5,994 nt of DNA from contig NZ_DATJMN010000157.1 in NCBI RefSeq assembly GCF_035508675.1, forward strand, positions 1 to 5,994, given 5' to 3'. The translations under genes were made by a program, and so were the position numbers. Below the pieces are notes generated by a model, which saw only the letters and a list, made by a program, of their open reading frames with translations, was not told the origin of the DNA and searched no databases. Every line of letters begins with the position of its first letter. The stretch's first letter is position 1. The DNA is from Dyella_B sp035508675. GTDB lineage: Bacteria; Pseudomonadota; Gammaproteobacteria; Xanthomonadales; Rhodanobacteraceae. Below, piece after piece: positions 1 to 4,858 of this stretch.

Positions 1-310
1 CGAAGGCGACCAGGTAGAGGTTGGTTTTATCGGGCACGCGCGGCGATAGTTTCGACACCGCCTGGCGCACCATGTTGGGCTGCGCGTAGATGACCTGTTC
101 TGGCGAGGGACCTTGGTTGGGCCAGTTGTCGCTGCTGTCGCTGTCGTCCGTATCGGTGCTGGACGAAGCGGGCGCCGGCGATGCGCCGCCGCTGGCTGCC
201 ACGGCCGGCGTTTCTGCGGACGGCGGCGACCGGTGCCCGGTCACCAGCAACATCACCAGCACGCCGGCAGCAAAGGAGAGCAGGGCAATCAGTAAGGTGC
301 GCATGCGCAT
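1..310 (-). CDS. Membrane-anchored protein, probable C13-family peptidase (N-terminal part only)
   Basis: Only the first 103 residues are visible; the gene runs off the left edge. The start is ATG at 310, with a second in-frame ATG at 304; neither has a good Shine-Dalgarno sequence. Residues 5-23 are a hydrophobic segment after two arginines, fitting a signal anchor or signal peptide with no clear cleavage site. Residues 28-66 are a low-complexity linker rich in Ala, Pro, Ser and Asp, including an acidic Ser/Asp stretch at about 50-61. Residues 70-103 look like the start of a folded domain (YAQPNMVRQAV, then TNLYLVAF). From memory this resembles the beginning of the C13 (legumain-like) peptidase domain of xanthomonad proteins, but the catalytic His and Cys would lie outside the window. 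It starts 13 bp after the mtnC stop and is probably co-transcribed with it. The reading frame is solid; the family name is a tentative inference. Confidence 0.6.
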   Translation of the reverse strand, partial: MRMRTLLIALLSFAAGVLVMLLVTGHRSPPSAETPAVAASGGASPAPASSSTDTDDSDSSDNWPNQGPSPEQVIYAQPNMVRQAVSKLSPRVPDKTNLYLVAF

Positions 311-323
311 GGCGAAGTCACGC

Positions 324-1010
324 TCAGGGCTGGATGGCGTCGAAGCTGGTGTAGGCGGGGTGCTTGGGCTGGGCTGGCATCTCCAACGGCGGGCGCAGCA
401 GCCAGCCGGTCTGCAGGCCGGCGGCGCGCGCGGCATCCAGCTCCTGTTCGATGTCGGAGAGGAACAGCACGTGCTCCGGCCGCTCGCCGATCGCGTCGAC
501 GATGCGCTGGTAGGAGAGCTGTTCGCGCTTGGGGCCGGTCTCGGTGTCGAAATAGCCGGCGAACAGCGGGCCGAGATCGCCGGCCTCGCTGTAGCGGAAG
601 AACAGCTTCTGCGCCTGCACCGAGCCGGAGGAGTACACGTACAGGCGCAGCCCGTCGCCGCGCCAGGCGTGCAGGCGCGCAGAGACTTCCGGGTACATAT
701 GGGCGCGATACTCGCCGGCTTCGAAGCCTTCCTGCCAGATCATGCCTTGCAAGGCCTTGAGCGCGGTGGATTTGCGGTCTTCGTCGATCCAGCGCAGCAA
801 CAGCTCGATGATCTCCTGCCGGCTCGCCTCGACGATGCCGGCTTCCTTGGCTGCTTCGTGCAGCCAGTGCTGGACCTCGGGCGTGTCGCCATGGGTTTCC
901 ACATAGGCCGGCAGACGTTGGCGGGCATAGGGAAACAGCACGTCCTTGACGAAGCTGATCGAGCTGGTGGTGCCTTCGATATCGGTGACGATGGCGCGGA
1001 TGGCGGTCAT
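324..1010 (-). CDS. mtnC: Enolase-phosphatase E1 (methionine salvage)
   Basis: A cytosolic, Mg-dependent HAD-superfamily enzyme of the methionine salvage pathway. It enolises 2,3-diketo-5-methylthiopentyl-1-phosphate and then dephosphorylates it to the acireductone used by MtnD. The 228-residue product is close to the usual family length. HAD motifs are all visible: motif I DIEGT (D10, E12), motif II YSSGS (S127/S128), motif III lysine K161 in GPKREQLSY, and motif IV LSDIEQE with D186. I chose ATG 1010 because MTAIRAIVTDIEGTT matches the usual family N terminus; the frame stays open to a TTG at 1064, which would add 18 unlikely residues. No convincing Shine-Dalgarno lies before ATG 1010, where a 6-bp inverted repeat abuts the start. 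It lies 192 bp downstream of mtnD and 13 bp upstream of the putative peptidase gene. Confidence 0.95.
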   Translation of the reverse strand: MTAIRAIVTDIEGTTSSISFVKDVLFPYARQRLPAYVETHGDTPEVQHWLHEAAKEAGIVEASRQEIIELLLRWIDEDRKSTALKALQGMIWQEGFEAGEYRAHMYPEVSARLHAWRGDGLRLYVYSSGSVQAQKLFFRYSEAGDLGPLFAGYFDTETGPKREQLSYQRIVDAIGERPEHVLFLSDIEQELDAARAAGLQTGWLLRPPLEMPAQPKHPAYTSFDAIQP

Positions 1011-1035
1011 GGGAGCGGTGCGGGTGGGGGCTCCC
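1011..1035 (-). repeat. Inverted repeat abutting the mtnC start codon
   Basis: On the minus strand GGGAGC and GCTCCC form perfect 6-bp arms with a 13-nt C-rich loop. The second arm touches the mtnC ATG. The GGGAG in the first arm is the only purine-rich Shine-Dalgarno-like string nearby, but it is too far upstream (about 20 nt) and would be paired. The sequence is seen directly; an effect on translation is inference, and a short GC-rich arm can arise by chance. Confidence 0.35.
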
Positions 1036-1142
1036 AAGCTTAGCGTGGGCTCGCGTGGGCGCAAGCGGTTGATTTCGCAGTTAACCTGGCAGGGTGCTCG
1101 GTTTCATGTTTGTGGCAAGCCTGCACAGGGCAACCTTGGCGT

Positions 1143-1167
1143 GAGCCCCGGATCAAGTCCGGGGCTC
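1143..1167. repeat. Perfect 10-bp stem-loop between mtnD and mtnC
   Basis: Arms GAGCCCCGGA (1143-1152) and TCCGGGGCTC (1158-1167) are perfectly complementary around a 5-nt loop. No T-run follows on either strand, so it is not a classical rho-independent terminator. Similar 'CCGGA-TCAAG-TCCGG' palindromes are familiar to me as dispersed intergenic elements in GC-rich proteobacteria, so a REP-like repeat is possible. In an mtnB-mtnD-mtnC transcript it would sit between mtnD and mtnC, where it could act as an mRNA stabiliser or partial attenuator. The rest of the 192-bp gap shows nothing clear; I found no good promoter for mtnC. Confidence 0.6.
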
Positions 1168-1202
1168 TCTCCAATCTACGCGGATGCATTGATCCTGGCG
1201 GC

Positions 1203-1763
1203 CTACGCCGCGTTAGCCAGCGGCGTCATCCGTGGGAACTGCGTGGCAATGTCCGAGCCCGTAAAGTTGGCGACCCAGCCTTCCTTGTTGGTGAACAGAC
1301 GGATGGCTACGAAGTAGGGTGACTCGCTCATGTCGAACCAGTGGCGGGTGCCGTCCGGCACGCCGATCAGGTCGCCTTGTTCGCACAGCACGTCATAGAC
1401 CTTGTCGCCGATGTGCAGGGTGAACTGCCCTGCGCCAGCGACGAAGAAGCGCACCTCGTCCTCGCTGTGCGTATGTTCGCTGAGAAATTTCTGGCGCAGT
1501 ACGGCGCGGTCAGGATGATCCGGGGTGAGGCTGATCACGTCGACCGATTGGTAGCCTTCCTCGCGCATCAGGCGCGCGATGTCCGCATGGTAGGCGGCAA
1601 TCACCGCTTCCTGGCTGGCGCCGGGCGCAACCGGCTGGTTGGCTTGCCACTGCTCGAAACGCACACCCACCTTGCTCAGTGCACGGGCGATATCGGCGTG
1701 ATCGTCATGTACCGAGAGCGGGTGTTGTGGCTGGTGCTCGTCAAAAATGCGCAAGCGGCTCAT
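1203..1763 (-). CDS. mtnD: Acireductone dioxygenase (ARD)
   Basis: A cytosolic cupin-fold metalloenzyme of methionine salvage. With Fe2+ it oxidises 1,2-dihydroxy-3-keto-5-methylthiopentene with O2 to 4-methylthio-2-oxobutanoate plus formate; with Ni2+ the same fold runs an off-pathway reaction that releases CO. The product has 186 residues, typical of bacterial ARD. The metal ligands are visible as H97 and H99 in SEHTHSEDEVRFF, E103, and H141 in PDGTRHWFD, one residue offset from the Klebsiella enzyme as I recall it. The start ATG at 1763 overlaps the mtnB stop by 4 bp (ATGA) and is preceded by a strong Shine-Dalgarno inside mtnB, so the two are translationally coupled. Its product is the direct amino-transfer precursor of methionine. 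Confidence 0.96.
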   Translation of the reverse strand: MSRLRIFDEHQPQHPLSVHDDHADIARALSKVGVRFEQWQANQPVAPGASQEAVIAAYHADIARLMREEGYQSVDVISLTPDHPDRAVLRQKFLSEHTHSEDEVRFFVAGAGQFTLHIGDKVYDVLCEQGDLIGVPDGTRHWFDMSESPYFVAIRLFTNKEGWVANFTGSDIATQFPRMTPLANAA

Positions 1764-2407
1764 GCGTTCAACCTCCTCAGATCGAGTTCGCAGCCAAGCA
1801 GGAATTCCAGCGCCTCCAGGTGGCGGCGCGCCTCGGCCATGTCATGACCCCAGGTATAGATGCCATGGCCGTTGATCAAGTAGGCGTGCAGGGGTTTGCC
1901 GGCATCGATCCAGGCATCTACTTGTGTAACCAGCTCAGGCATGTGCTGCGTATTGGGAAACACGGGGATGTCCAGCACGCTTTCGTGCGTGCTGTGGCCG
2001 CGAATCGCTTTCTGCAGTTCCCAGCCTTGCAGCCGGATCACGCCATCGGCGGCGAACAGGCGCGAGGCCACGCTTTGCGTGCGTGAATGCGTATGCAACA
2101 CCACGTTCACCTCGGGCCAACGGCGATACACCTGCGTGTGCAATTCGGTTTCCGCGCTGGGGCGCGCGGCGGTGCCGACGGCCTTGCCCTGCATGTCCAC
2201 CAGCATGATGTCGTCGCGCCCGAGCTTGCCTTTGTCCCGCCCGGAGATGGTTATGGCAGCGTGGTCGCTGTCCAGCCGCATGGAGAAATTGCTGCTGGTG
2301 GCGGGTGTCCAGCCGTGTTGCGCCAGCTCGCTCGCCGCGTCGGCAATGGCATCGGCGCGCTCGTAGAAAAGTGCGGCGGGGATGGAGGCGGGCAGGTTTT
2401 GAGTCAT
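1760..2407 (-). CDS. mtnB: Methylthioribulose-1-phosphate dehydratase
   Basis: A zinc-dependent class II aldolase-family dehydratase, cytosolic. It removes water from 5-methylthioribulose-1-phosphate to give 2,3-diketo-5-methylthiopentyl-1-phosphate, the MtnC substrate. The product has 215 residues, normal for bacterial MtnB. The zinc-site histidines are visible as H105 and H107 in VVLHTHS and H181 in INGHGIYTWG. E130 in GWELQKAI sits where the catalytic acid lies in relatives such as human APIP. The early stretch SSNFSMR and then ITISGRDKG are typical of the fold. ATG 2407 is about 20 nt after the predicted transcription start, with no clear Shine-Dalgarno. It is the first gene of the leftward unit and overlaps mtnD by 4 bp. 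The isomerase that makes its substrate (mtnA) is not in this window. Confidence 0.95.
   Translation of the reverse strand: MTQNLPASIPAALFYERADAIADAASELAQHGWTPATSSNFSMRLDSDHAAITISGRDKGKLGRDDIMLVDMQGKAVGTAARPSAETELHTQVYRRWPEVNVVLHTHSRTQSVASRLFAADGVIRLQGWELQKAIRGHSTHESVLDIPVFPNTQHMPELVTQVDAWIDAGKPLHAYLINGHGIYTWGHDMAEARRHLEALEFLLGCELDLRRLNA
1771..1777 (-). promoter_or_regulatory. Strong ribosome binding site of mtnD
   Basis: On the minus strand AGGAGGT lies 7 nt before the mtnD ATG at 1763. It is built from the Arg-Arg codons (AGG AGG) near the mtnB C terminus, which ends in RRLNA. This fixes the mtnD start and supports coupling to mtnB. It is by far the best ribosome site among the four leftward genes at this end of the window. 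Confidence 0.85.
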
Positions 2408-2413
2408 GGCAAA

Positions 2414-2423
2414 TGGACGTCCA
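2414..2423. promoter_or_regulatory. 10-bp palindrome in the mtnB leader, possible operator
   Basis: TGGACGTCCA is a perfect palindrome between the predicted mtnB transcription start (near 2428) and the start codon (2407). It occupies the place where a Shine-Dalgarno would normally be. A repressor site or a chance GC palindrome are both possible. It does not resemble the MetJ or MetR sites I know. Confidence 0.3.
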
Positions 2424-2434
2424 AACGAGCGGCG

Positions 2435-2443
2435 ACTATAGCA
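2435..2443 (-). promoter_or_regulatory. Extended -10 promoter of mtnB
   Basis: On the minus strand TGCTATAGT gives an extended -10 element (TGnTATAGT; the hexamer matches TATAAT at five of six positions). There is no good -35 hexamer at 17 bp (about 2458-2463), as is usual for extended -10 promoters. Predicted initiation is near 2428, leaving a leader of only about 20 nt, too short for a SAM-type riboswitch. The -35 area coincides with one copy of the CGCGAAA repeat. Confidence 0.55.
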
Positions 2444-2455
2444 TGGGCCGCAAAG

Positions 2456-2480
2456 CGCGAAATGCGAGTTATTCGCGAAA
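2456..2480. promoter_or_regulatory. CGCGAAA direct repeat with palindrome, candidate operator
   Basis: CGCGAAA occurs at 2456-2462 and again at 2474-2480, offset by 18 bp. The second copy is part of the perfect palindrome TTCGCGAA (2472-2479), and TTCGCG also pairs with the first CGCGAA as an inverted repeat. The element lies in the divergent mtnB/HiPIP region, over the -35 area of the mtnB promoter and upstream of the HiPIP gene. The sequence pattern is seen directly; regulator binding is inference. Confidence 0.4.
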
Positions 2481-2520
2481 GTGTCTCTATGCGGCGCATG
2501 GCGTTAGGATGCGGAAAGCA

Positions 2521-2541
2521 TCGCCGCAGTCCCCGCGGCGA
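2521..2541 (+). promoter_or_regulatory. Hairpin in the HiPIP 5' leader
   Basis: TCGCCGC and GCGGCGA form a perfect 7-bp stem with a 7-nt loop, ending 22 nt before the HiPIP ATG and just before its ribosome binding site. It could stabilise the mRNA or tune initiation. A weak -10-like TAGGAT at 2505-2510 would place it close to the 5' end of the transcript, but no good -35 goes with that. Confidence 0.4.
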
Positions 2542-2563
2542 ACAACGTGCCAAGAGGGTGGTT

Positions 2564-2893
2564 ATGTCTCAAAAAGATATCGATTCACGCCGTCGTTTCC
2601 TCAAGCTTGCCGCCGGTACCGCCGCTGCGGCGGTATTGATGAATGGATTGCCACGCGTTGCGCGCGCCGATGATCTGCCGCATCTTTCCGAATCCGATCC
2701 GACGGCCAAGGCGCTTGGTTACGTCGAAGACGCTTCGACAACGAAGAATCCCAAGCGCAAGGCCGGTGATACCTGCGCCAACTGTCAGTTCTACTCCGGC
2801 GGCGCGACCGGTTACGGGCCGTGTCAGCTGTTCCCTGGCAAAGCAGTCTCGGCGAAGGGCTGGTGCATCTCGCACACTGCCAAGCAAGCCTGA
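2564..2893 (+). CDS. hip: High-potential iron-sulfur protein (HiPIP), Tat-exported
   Basis: A small periplasmic one-electron carrier that holds a [4Fe-4S] cluster cycling between +2 and +3, passing electrons between respiratory complexes. The precursor has 109 residues. Residues 8-14 (SRRRFLK) form a twin-arginine export motif, followed by a hydrophobic stretch (about 15-29) and a likely cleavage after ARA near residue 35, leaving about 74 residues, a normal HiPIP size. The four cluster ligands are C71, C74, C87 and C101, spaced C-x2-C-x12-C-x13-C. A Tat signal fits a cluster that is inserted before export. ATG 2564 is chosen because AAGAGGG lies 5 nt upstream and the Tat signal begins right after; the open frame extends further left but is antisense to mtnB. 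Transcribed alone, divergent from mtnB, with its own terminator. Its redox partners are not in the window. Confidence 0.95.
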   Translation: MSQKDIDSRRRFLKLAAGTAAAAVLMNGLPRVARADDLPHLSESDPTAKALGYVEDASTTKNPKRKAGDTCANCQFYSGGATGYGPCQLFPGKAVSAKGWCISHTAKQA

Positions 2894-2914
2894 TGGTTTG
2901 TCTGATACCGACAG

Positions 2915-2943
2915 GGCCGGCCCTCGCGCCGGCCTTTTTGTTT
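2915..2943 (+). terminator. Rho-independent terminator of the HiPIP gene
   Basis: GGCCGGC (2915-2921) and GCCGGCC (2928-2934) form a 7-bp GC stem with a 6-nt loop, extendable by a G-T and an A-T pair, followed by TTTTTGTTT. It starts 21 bp after the HiPIP stop and is a textbook terminator on the plus strand. Confidence 0.9.
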
Positions 2944-2975
2944 GCATGAGTGGGCGCTTTAAAAAAACTGAGCAT

Positions 2976-3004
2976 AAAAAAACGCCTGTACGAGACAGGC
3001 GTTT
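2976..3004 (-). terminator. Strong leftward rho-independent terminator
   Basis: AAACGCCTGT (2980-2989) and ACAGGCGTTT (2995-3004) are a perfect 10-bp stem with a 5-nt loop. On the minus strand the stem runs into seven Ts (2982-2976), a strong terminator; on the plus strand only a short TTT follows. It lies over 300 bp beyond the stop of the nearest leftward gene (permease, stop at 3308), so it ends either a long 3' UTR or a separate leftward RNA. It also insulates against the convergent HiPIP gene. Confidence 0.88.
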
Positions 3005-3039
3005 GTAAAGAAACGAAGGGGTGTTACTGAAAGGTGCTT

Positions 3040-3084
3040 CCCGAGCGCGTCAGGTCGAGGAGCTAACTGGCCTGACGCGCCGGG
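3040..3084. repeat. Long interrupted hairpin, 14 paired bases
   Basis: GCGCGTCAGG (3045-3054) pairs perfectly with CCTGACGCGC (3071-3080). CCCG (3040-3043) then pairs with CGGG (3081-3084) past one bulged A at 3044. The loop is 16 nt. It is the most stable-looking structure in the intergenic region. No T-run follows on either strand, so it is not itself a terminator. Confidence 0.7.
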
Positions 3085-3110
3085 TCGCGATCCGGGGCCC
3101 ACTGCCAAGT

Positions 3111-3148
3111 GATCAACCCACGGGCCACTGATGATACTCCGGTTGATC
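3111..3148. repeat. 8-bp inverted repeat
   Basis: GATCAACC (3111-3118) and GGTTGATC (3141-3148) are perfectly complementary with a 22-nt loop. It lies next to the long hairpin at 3040-3084 and would form a second domain of a leftward transcript. Confidence 0.5.
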
Positions 3149-3198
3149 GAAGTGCGGCGGGGCGGGGAAGGAAAATTGTGTGGCCTGAAAAAAATTTC

Positions 3199-3227
3199 CT
3201 TAAAGATCAGTTGGTTAATGTGTTAAC
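3199..3227 (-). promoter_or_regulatory. Weak candidate leftward promoter with overlapping near-palindrome
   Basis: On the minus strand TTAACA (3226-3221, five of six matches to TTGACA) is separated by 16 bp from TTTAAG (3204-3199, four of six matches to TATAAT). The -35 lies within GTTAA-TGTG-TTAAC (3214-3227), a perfect 5-bp inverted repeat that could be an operator. The surrounding DNA is distinctly AT-rich, which makes chance matches more likely. Confidence 0.25.
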
Positions 3228-3229
3228 TT

Positions 3230-3260
3230 CAATGTTTACTTTCAATCCATTAAAACATTG
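3230..3260. repeat. AT-rich 8-bp inverted repeat near the permease 3' end
   Basis: CAATGTTT (3230-3237) and AAACATTG (3253-3260) are perfectly complementary with a 15-nt spacer, in an AT-rich block (about 3181-3275) that contrasts with the GC-rich genes around it. It could be part of a regulatory region or of the permease mRNA trailer. No T-run follows, so it is not a terminator. Confidence 0.45.
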
Positions 3261-3307
3261 TTAGTGCGCTTTTGACAGCTATTCAGCGCCGTTGCCGGCA
3301 GATCGCG

Positions 3308-4780
3308 TCAAATTACCGACGTTTGGCCCTTGATCGAATCATTGGCAAGTCGCAGGTGACTATGGCGAACCCCATAGGTGAAATAAATCGTAAAGCCGAC
3401 CAGGGTCCAGACCACCATCAGCGCCCAGTTGTACCAACCCATGGTGGCCAGCAGCGCGCAGCAGCTCAGCGTGCCGGCAATGCACACAAAGTGAGCCCAT
3501 GGCACGCGGAACGTGCGCGGCAGCTCCGGCGCCGTGTAGCGCAGGATCAGCACGCCGACGCAGACGGCTGCGAAGGCGATCAGCGTGCCCATCGAGGTGA
3601 GGTCGGCCAGCACGTCCAGCGGGAATACGGCGGCCAGCACGGCGATGCCGAAGCCGGTGATGAGCGTATTGATGTGCGGCGTGCGATGGCGCGGATGAAT
3701 GCGGCTGAACACGCGCGGCAGCAAGCCGTCGCGCGACATGATCATGAAGATGCGCGGCTGCGCGATGATCATCACCAGGATCACCGACGAGAGGCCGATC
3801 ATCGCTCCGATCTCCACGATCAGGCGCAGCCAGCCGAGTTCGGGATGCGCCCTGATGGCCGTGACGACCGGTTCGTCGGTGCCCAGCTGGGTGTACGGAA
3901 TCAGGCCGGTCAGCACCGCGGCCATCGCCAGATACAGCACGGTGCAAATCACCAGTGACACTAGCGTACCGAACGGCAGGTCGCGTTGCGGGTTCTTGCA
4001 TTCCTGGGCGGCGGTGGAGGTGGCCTCGAAGCCGATATAAGCGAAGAACACCATGCCTGCGCCGCGCATGATGCCGGCCCAGCCATATTTGTGGCCGCCT
4101 TGCGATTCGGGGATGAAGGGGTGCCAGTTGGCCGGATCGATGTAGCGATAGCCCGCCACCACCACGATGATGATCAGGCCCACCTTGAGCAGCACCATCA
4201 GGAAGTTGATGCCGGAAGACTCGCGGATGCCGATGTAGCACACCCACGTCAGCGCCAGCACGATGGCGACGGCCGGCAGGTTGAACAGATTGCCGGTGGC
4301 GACCAGGCCGCCGTTGGAAAATGCCAATGGCGTACCGGTGAGCGCGGGCGGCAGATGGATGCCGACATGATCGAGCAGGCTGGTGAAATAGCCGGTCCAG
4401 CTCACCGCGACAGCCGAGGCGGAAATGGCGTATTCCAGCACCATGTTCCAGCCGATGAACCAAGCGACCAGTTCGCCCAGCGTGGCGTAGGCGTAGGAAT
4501 AGGAGCTGCCTGAAATGGGGATCAGCGTGGCGAATTCGCAGTAGCACAGCGCGGTGAAGCCGCTACAGATCGCCGCGAGGATAAAGGAGATGATGACCGC
4601 CGGCCCCGCGTTGTCGGCCGCCGCCTGGCCGGTTACCACGAAAATACCGGTGCCGATGACGGCGCCGATGCCCAGCGCCGTGATGCCCCAAGGCCCCAGC
4701 GTTCGCCGCAAACCCGGGCCGTGGCCGGTATCGGTATCGTCGGAAAAATCGGTTTTGCGGGCAAACAGCTGTTTCAGCAT
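3308..4780 (-). CDS. APC-superfamily amino acid permease (CAT type), copy 1
   Basis: An inner-membrane secondary transporter of the amino acid-polyamine-organocation superfamily, resembling the cationic amino acid transporter (CAT)/YfnA group. The product has 490 residues with about 12 hydrophobic segments. TM1 carries the glycine-rich substrate-site motif GIGAVIGTGIF (37-47). TM6 and the next loop carry the family signature FAYIGFEATSTAAQECKNP (246-264). QPRIFMIMSRDGLLP lies at 341-355 and a Pro-rich IHPRHRTPH loop at 361-369. I chose ATG 4780 because AGGGA lies 5 nt upstream and the product MLKQLFARK has a normal cytoplasmic N terminus; an upstream in-frame start at 4837 would run through the intergenic hairpin. 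It lies 78 bp downstream of a paralogous permease gene. Substrate cannot be read from sequence: cationic or broad neutral amino acids are both possible. Confidence 0.9.
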   Translation of the reverse strand: MLKQLFARKTDFSDDTDTGHGPGLRRTLGPWGITALGIGAVIGTGIFVVTGQAAADNAGPAVIISFILAAICSGFTALCYCEFATLIPISGSSYSYAYATLGELVAWFIGWNMVLEYAISASAVAVSWTGYFTSLLDHVGIHLPPALTGTPLAFSNGGLVATGNLFNLPAVAIVLALTWVCYIGIRESSGINFLMVLLKVGLIIIVVVAGYRYIDPANWHPFIPESQGGHKYGWAGIMRGAGMVFFAYIGFEATSTAAQECKNPQRDLPFGTLVSLVICTVLYLAMAAVLTGLIPYTQLGTDEPVVTAIRAHPELGWLRLIVEIGAMIGLSSVILVMIIAQPRIFMIMSRDGLLPRVFSRIHPRHRTPHINTLITGFGIAVLAAVFPLDVLADLTSMGTLIAFAAVCVGVLILRYTAPELPRTFRVPWAHFVCIAGTLSCCALLATMGWYNWALMVVWTLVGFTIYFTYGVRHSHLRLANDSIKGQTSVI

Positions 4781-4791
4781 AGGGTTCCCTG

Positions 4792-4826
4792 AAAGAAAGC
4801 CGGCACGGTGTGGTTCACCGTGCCGG
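4792..4826 (-). terminator. Terminator-like hairpin between the two permease genes
   Basis: CCGGCACGGTG (4800-4810) and CACCGTGCCGG (4816-4826) form a perfect 11-bp GC-rich stem with a 5-nt loop. On the minus strand it is followed by C, TTT, C, TTT, an interrupted T-run. It lies 32 bp beyond the stop of the upstream permease and just before the ribosome site of the downstream one. It may end the first transcript or act as a leaky attenuator. Confidence 0.65.
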
Positions 4827-4858
4827 GCCAGATTCACTCGATAGCGTAGCGCACGACC

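Larger units (their letters stand above)
2976..3192 (-). ncRNA. Candidate structured small RNA or long structured 3' UTR
   Basis: No protein gene can be supported in 2894-3307. On the minus strand a weak promoter (TTAACA, 16 bp, TTTAAG) would start near 3192, and a strong terminator ends at about 2976, giving roughly 215 nt. In between are perfect stems at 3111-3118/3141-3148 (8 bp) and 3045-3054/3071-3080 (10 bp, extended by 4 bp past a bulge), plus the terminator stem. I compared it by eye with what I remember of 6S RNA, tmRNA, RNase P RNA and SRP RNA and saw no match. The alternative is that it is simply the trailer of the permease mRNA. The stems are seen; the RNA itself is inference, and the 5' end is a guess. 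Confidence 0.35.

Noticed and set aside
90..1043. A 317-codon rightward open frame opposite the peptidase and mtnC genes
   Set aside because: It is antisense to mtnC, whose HAD motifs are intact. Its Gly/Ala/Arg-rich translation has no recognisable domain; long antisense frames are common in GC-rich DNA.
2408..2434. SAM riboswitch or MetJ box in front of mtnB
   Set aside because: The predicted leader is only about 20 nt, too short for a riboswitch, and the palindrome TGGACGTCCA does not match the MetJ box (AGACGTCT repeats) beyond a shared GACGTC core in a single copy.
2087..2563. N-terminal extension of the HiPIP frame back to 2087
   Set aside because: The extension is antisense to mtnB and would bury the Tat signal inside the protein. 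ATG 2564 has a ribosome binding site and starts directly before the twin-arginine motif.
3005..3190. Known housekeeping RNA (6S, tmRNA, RNase P, SRP) in the structured intergenic region
   Set aside because: The remembered signature strings of these RNAs are absent and the neighbouring genes are not those usually next to them. A covariance-model search would be decisive.
3272..3958. A 228-codon rightward open frame opposite the permease, preceded by TTGACA-like sequence at 3272
   Set aside because: It is antisense to a clear APC permease, is extremely rich in His, Arg, Gln and Asp as a shadow of membrane codons, and the TTGACA has no -10 at the right distance.
3360..4547. A 395-codon leftward open frame inside the permease gene in another frame
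   Set aside because: The translation is Arg/His-rich low complexity with no hydrophobic segments, while the overlapping frame encodes a complete permease with family signatures.
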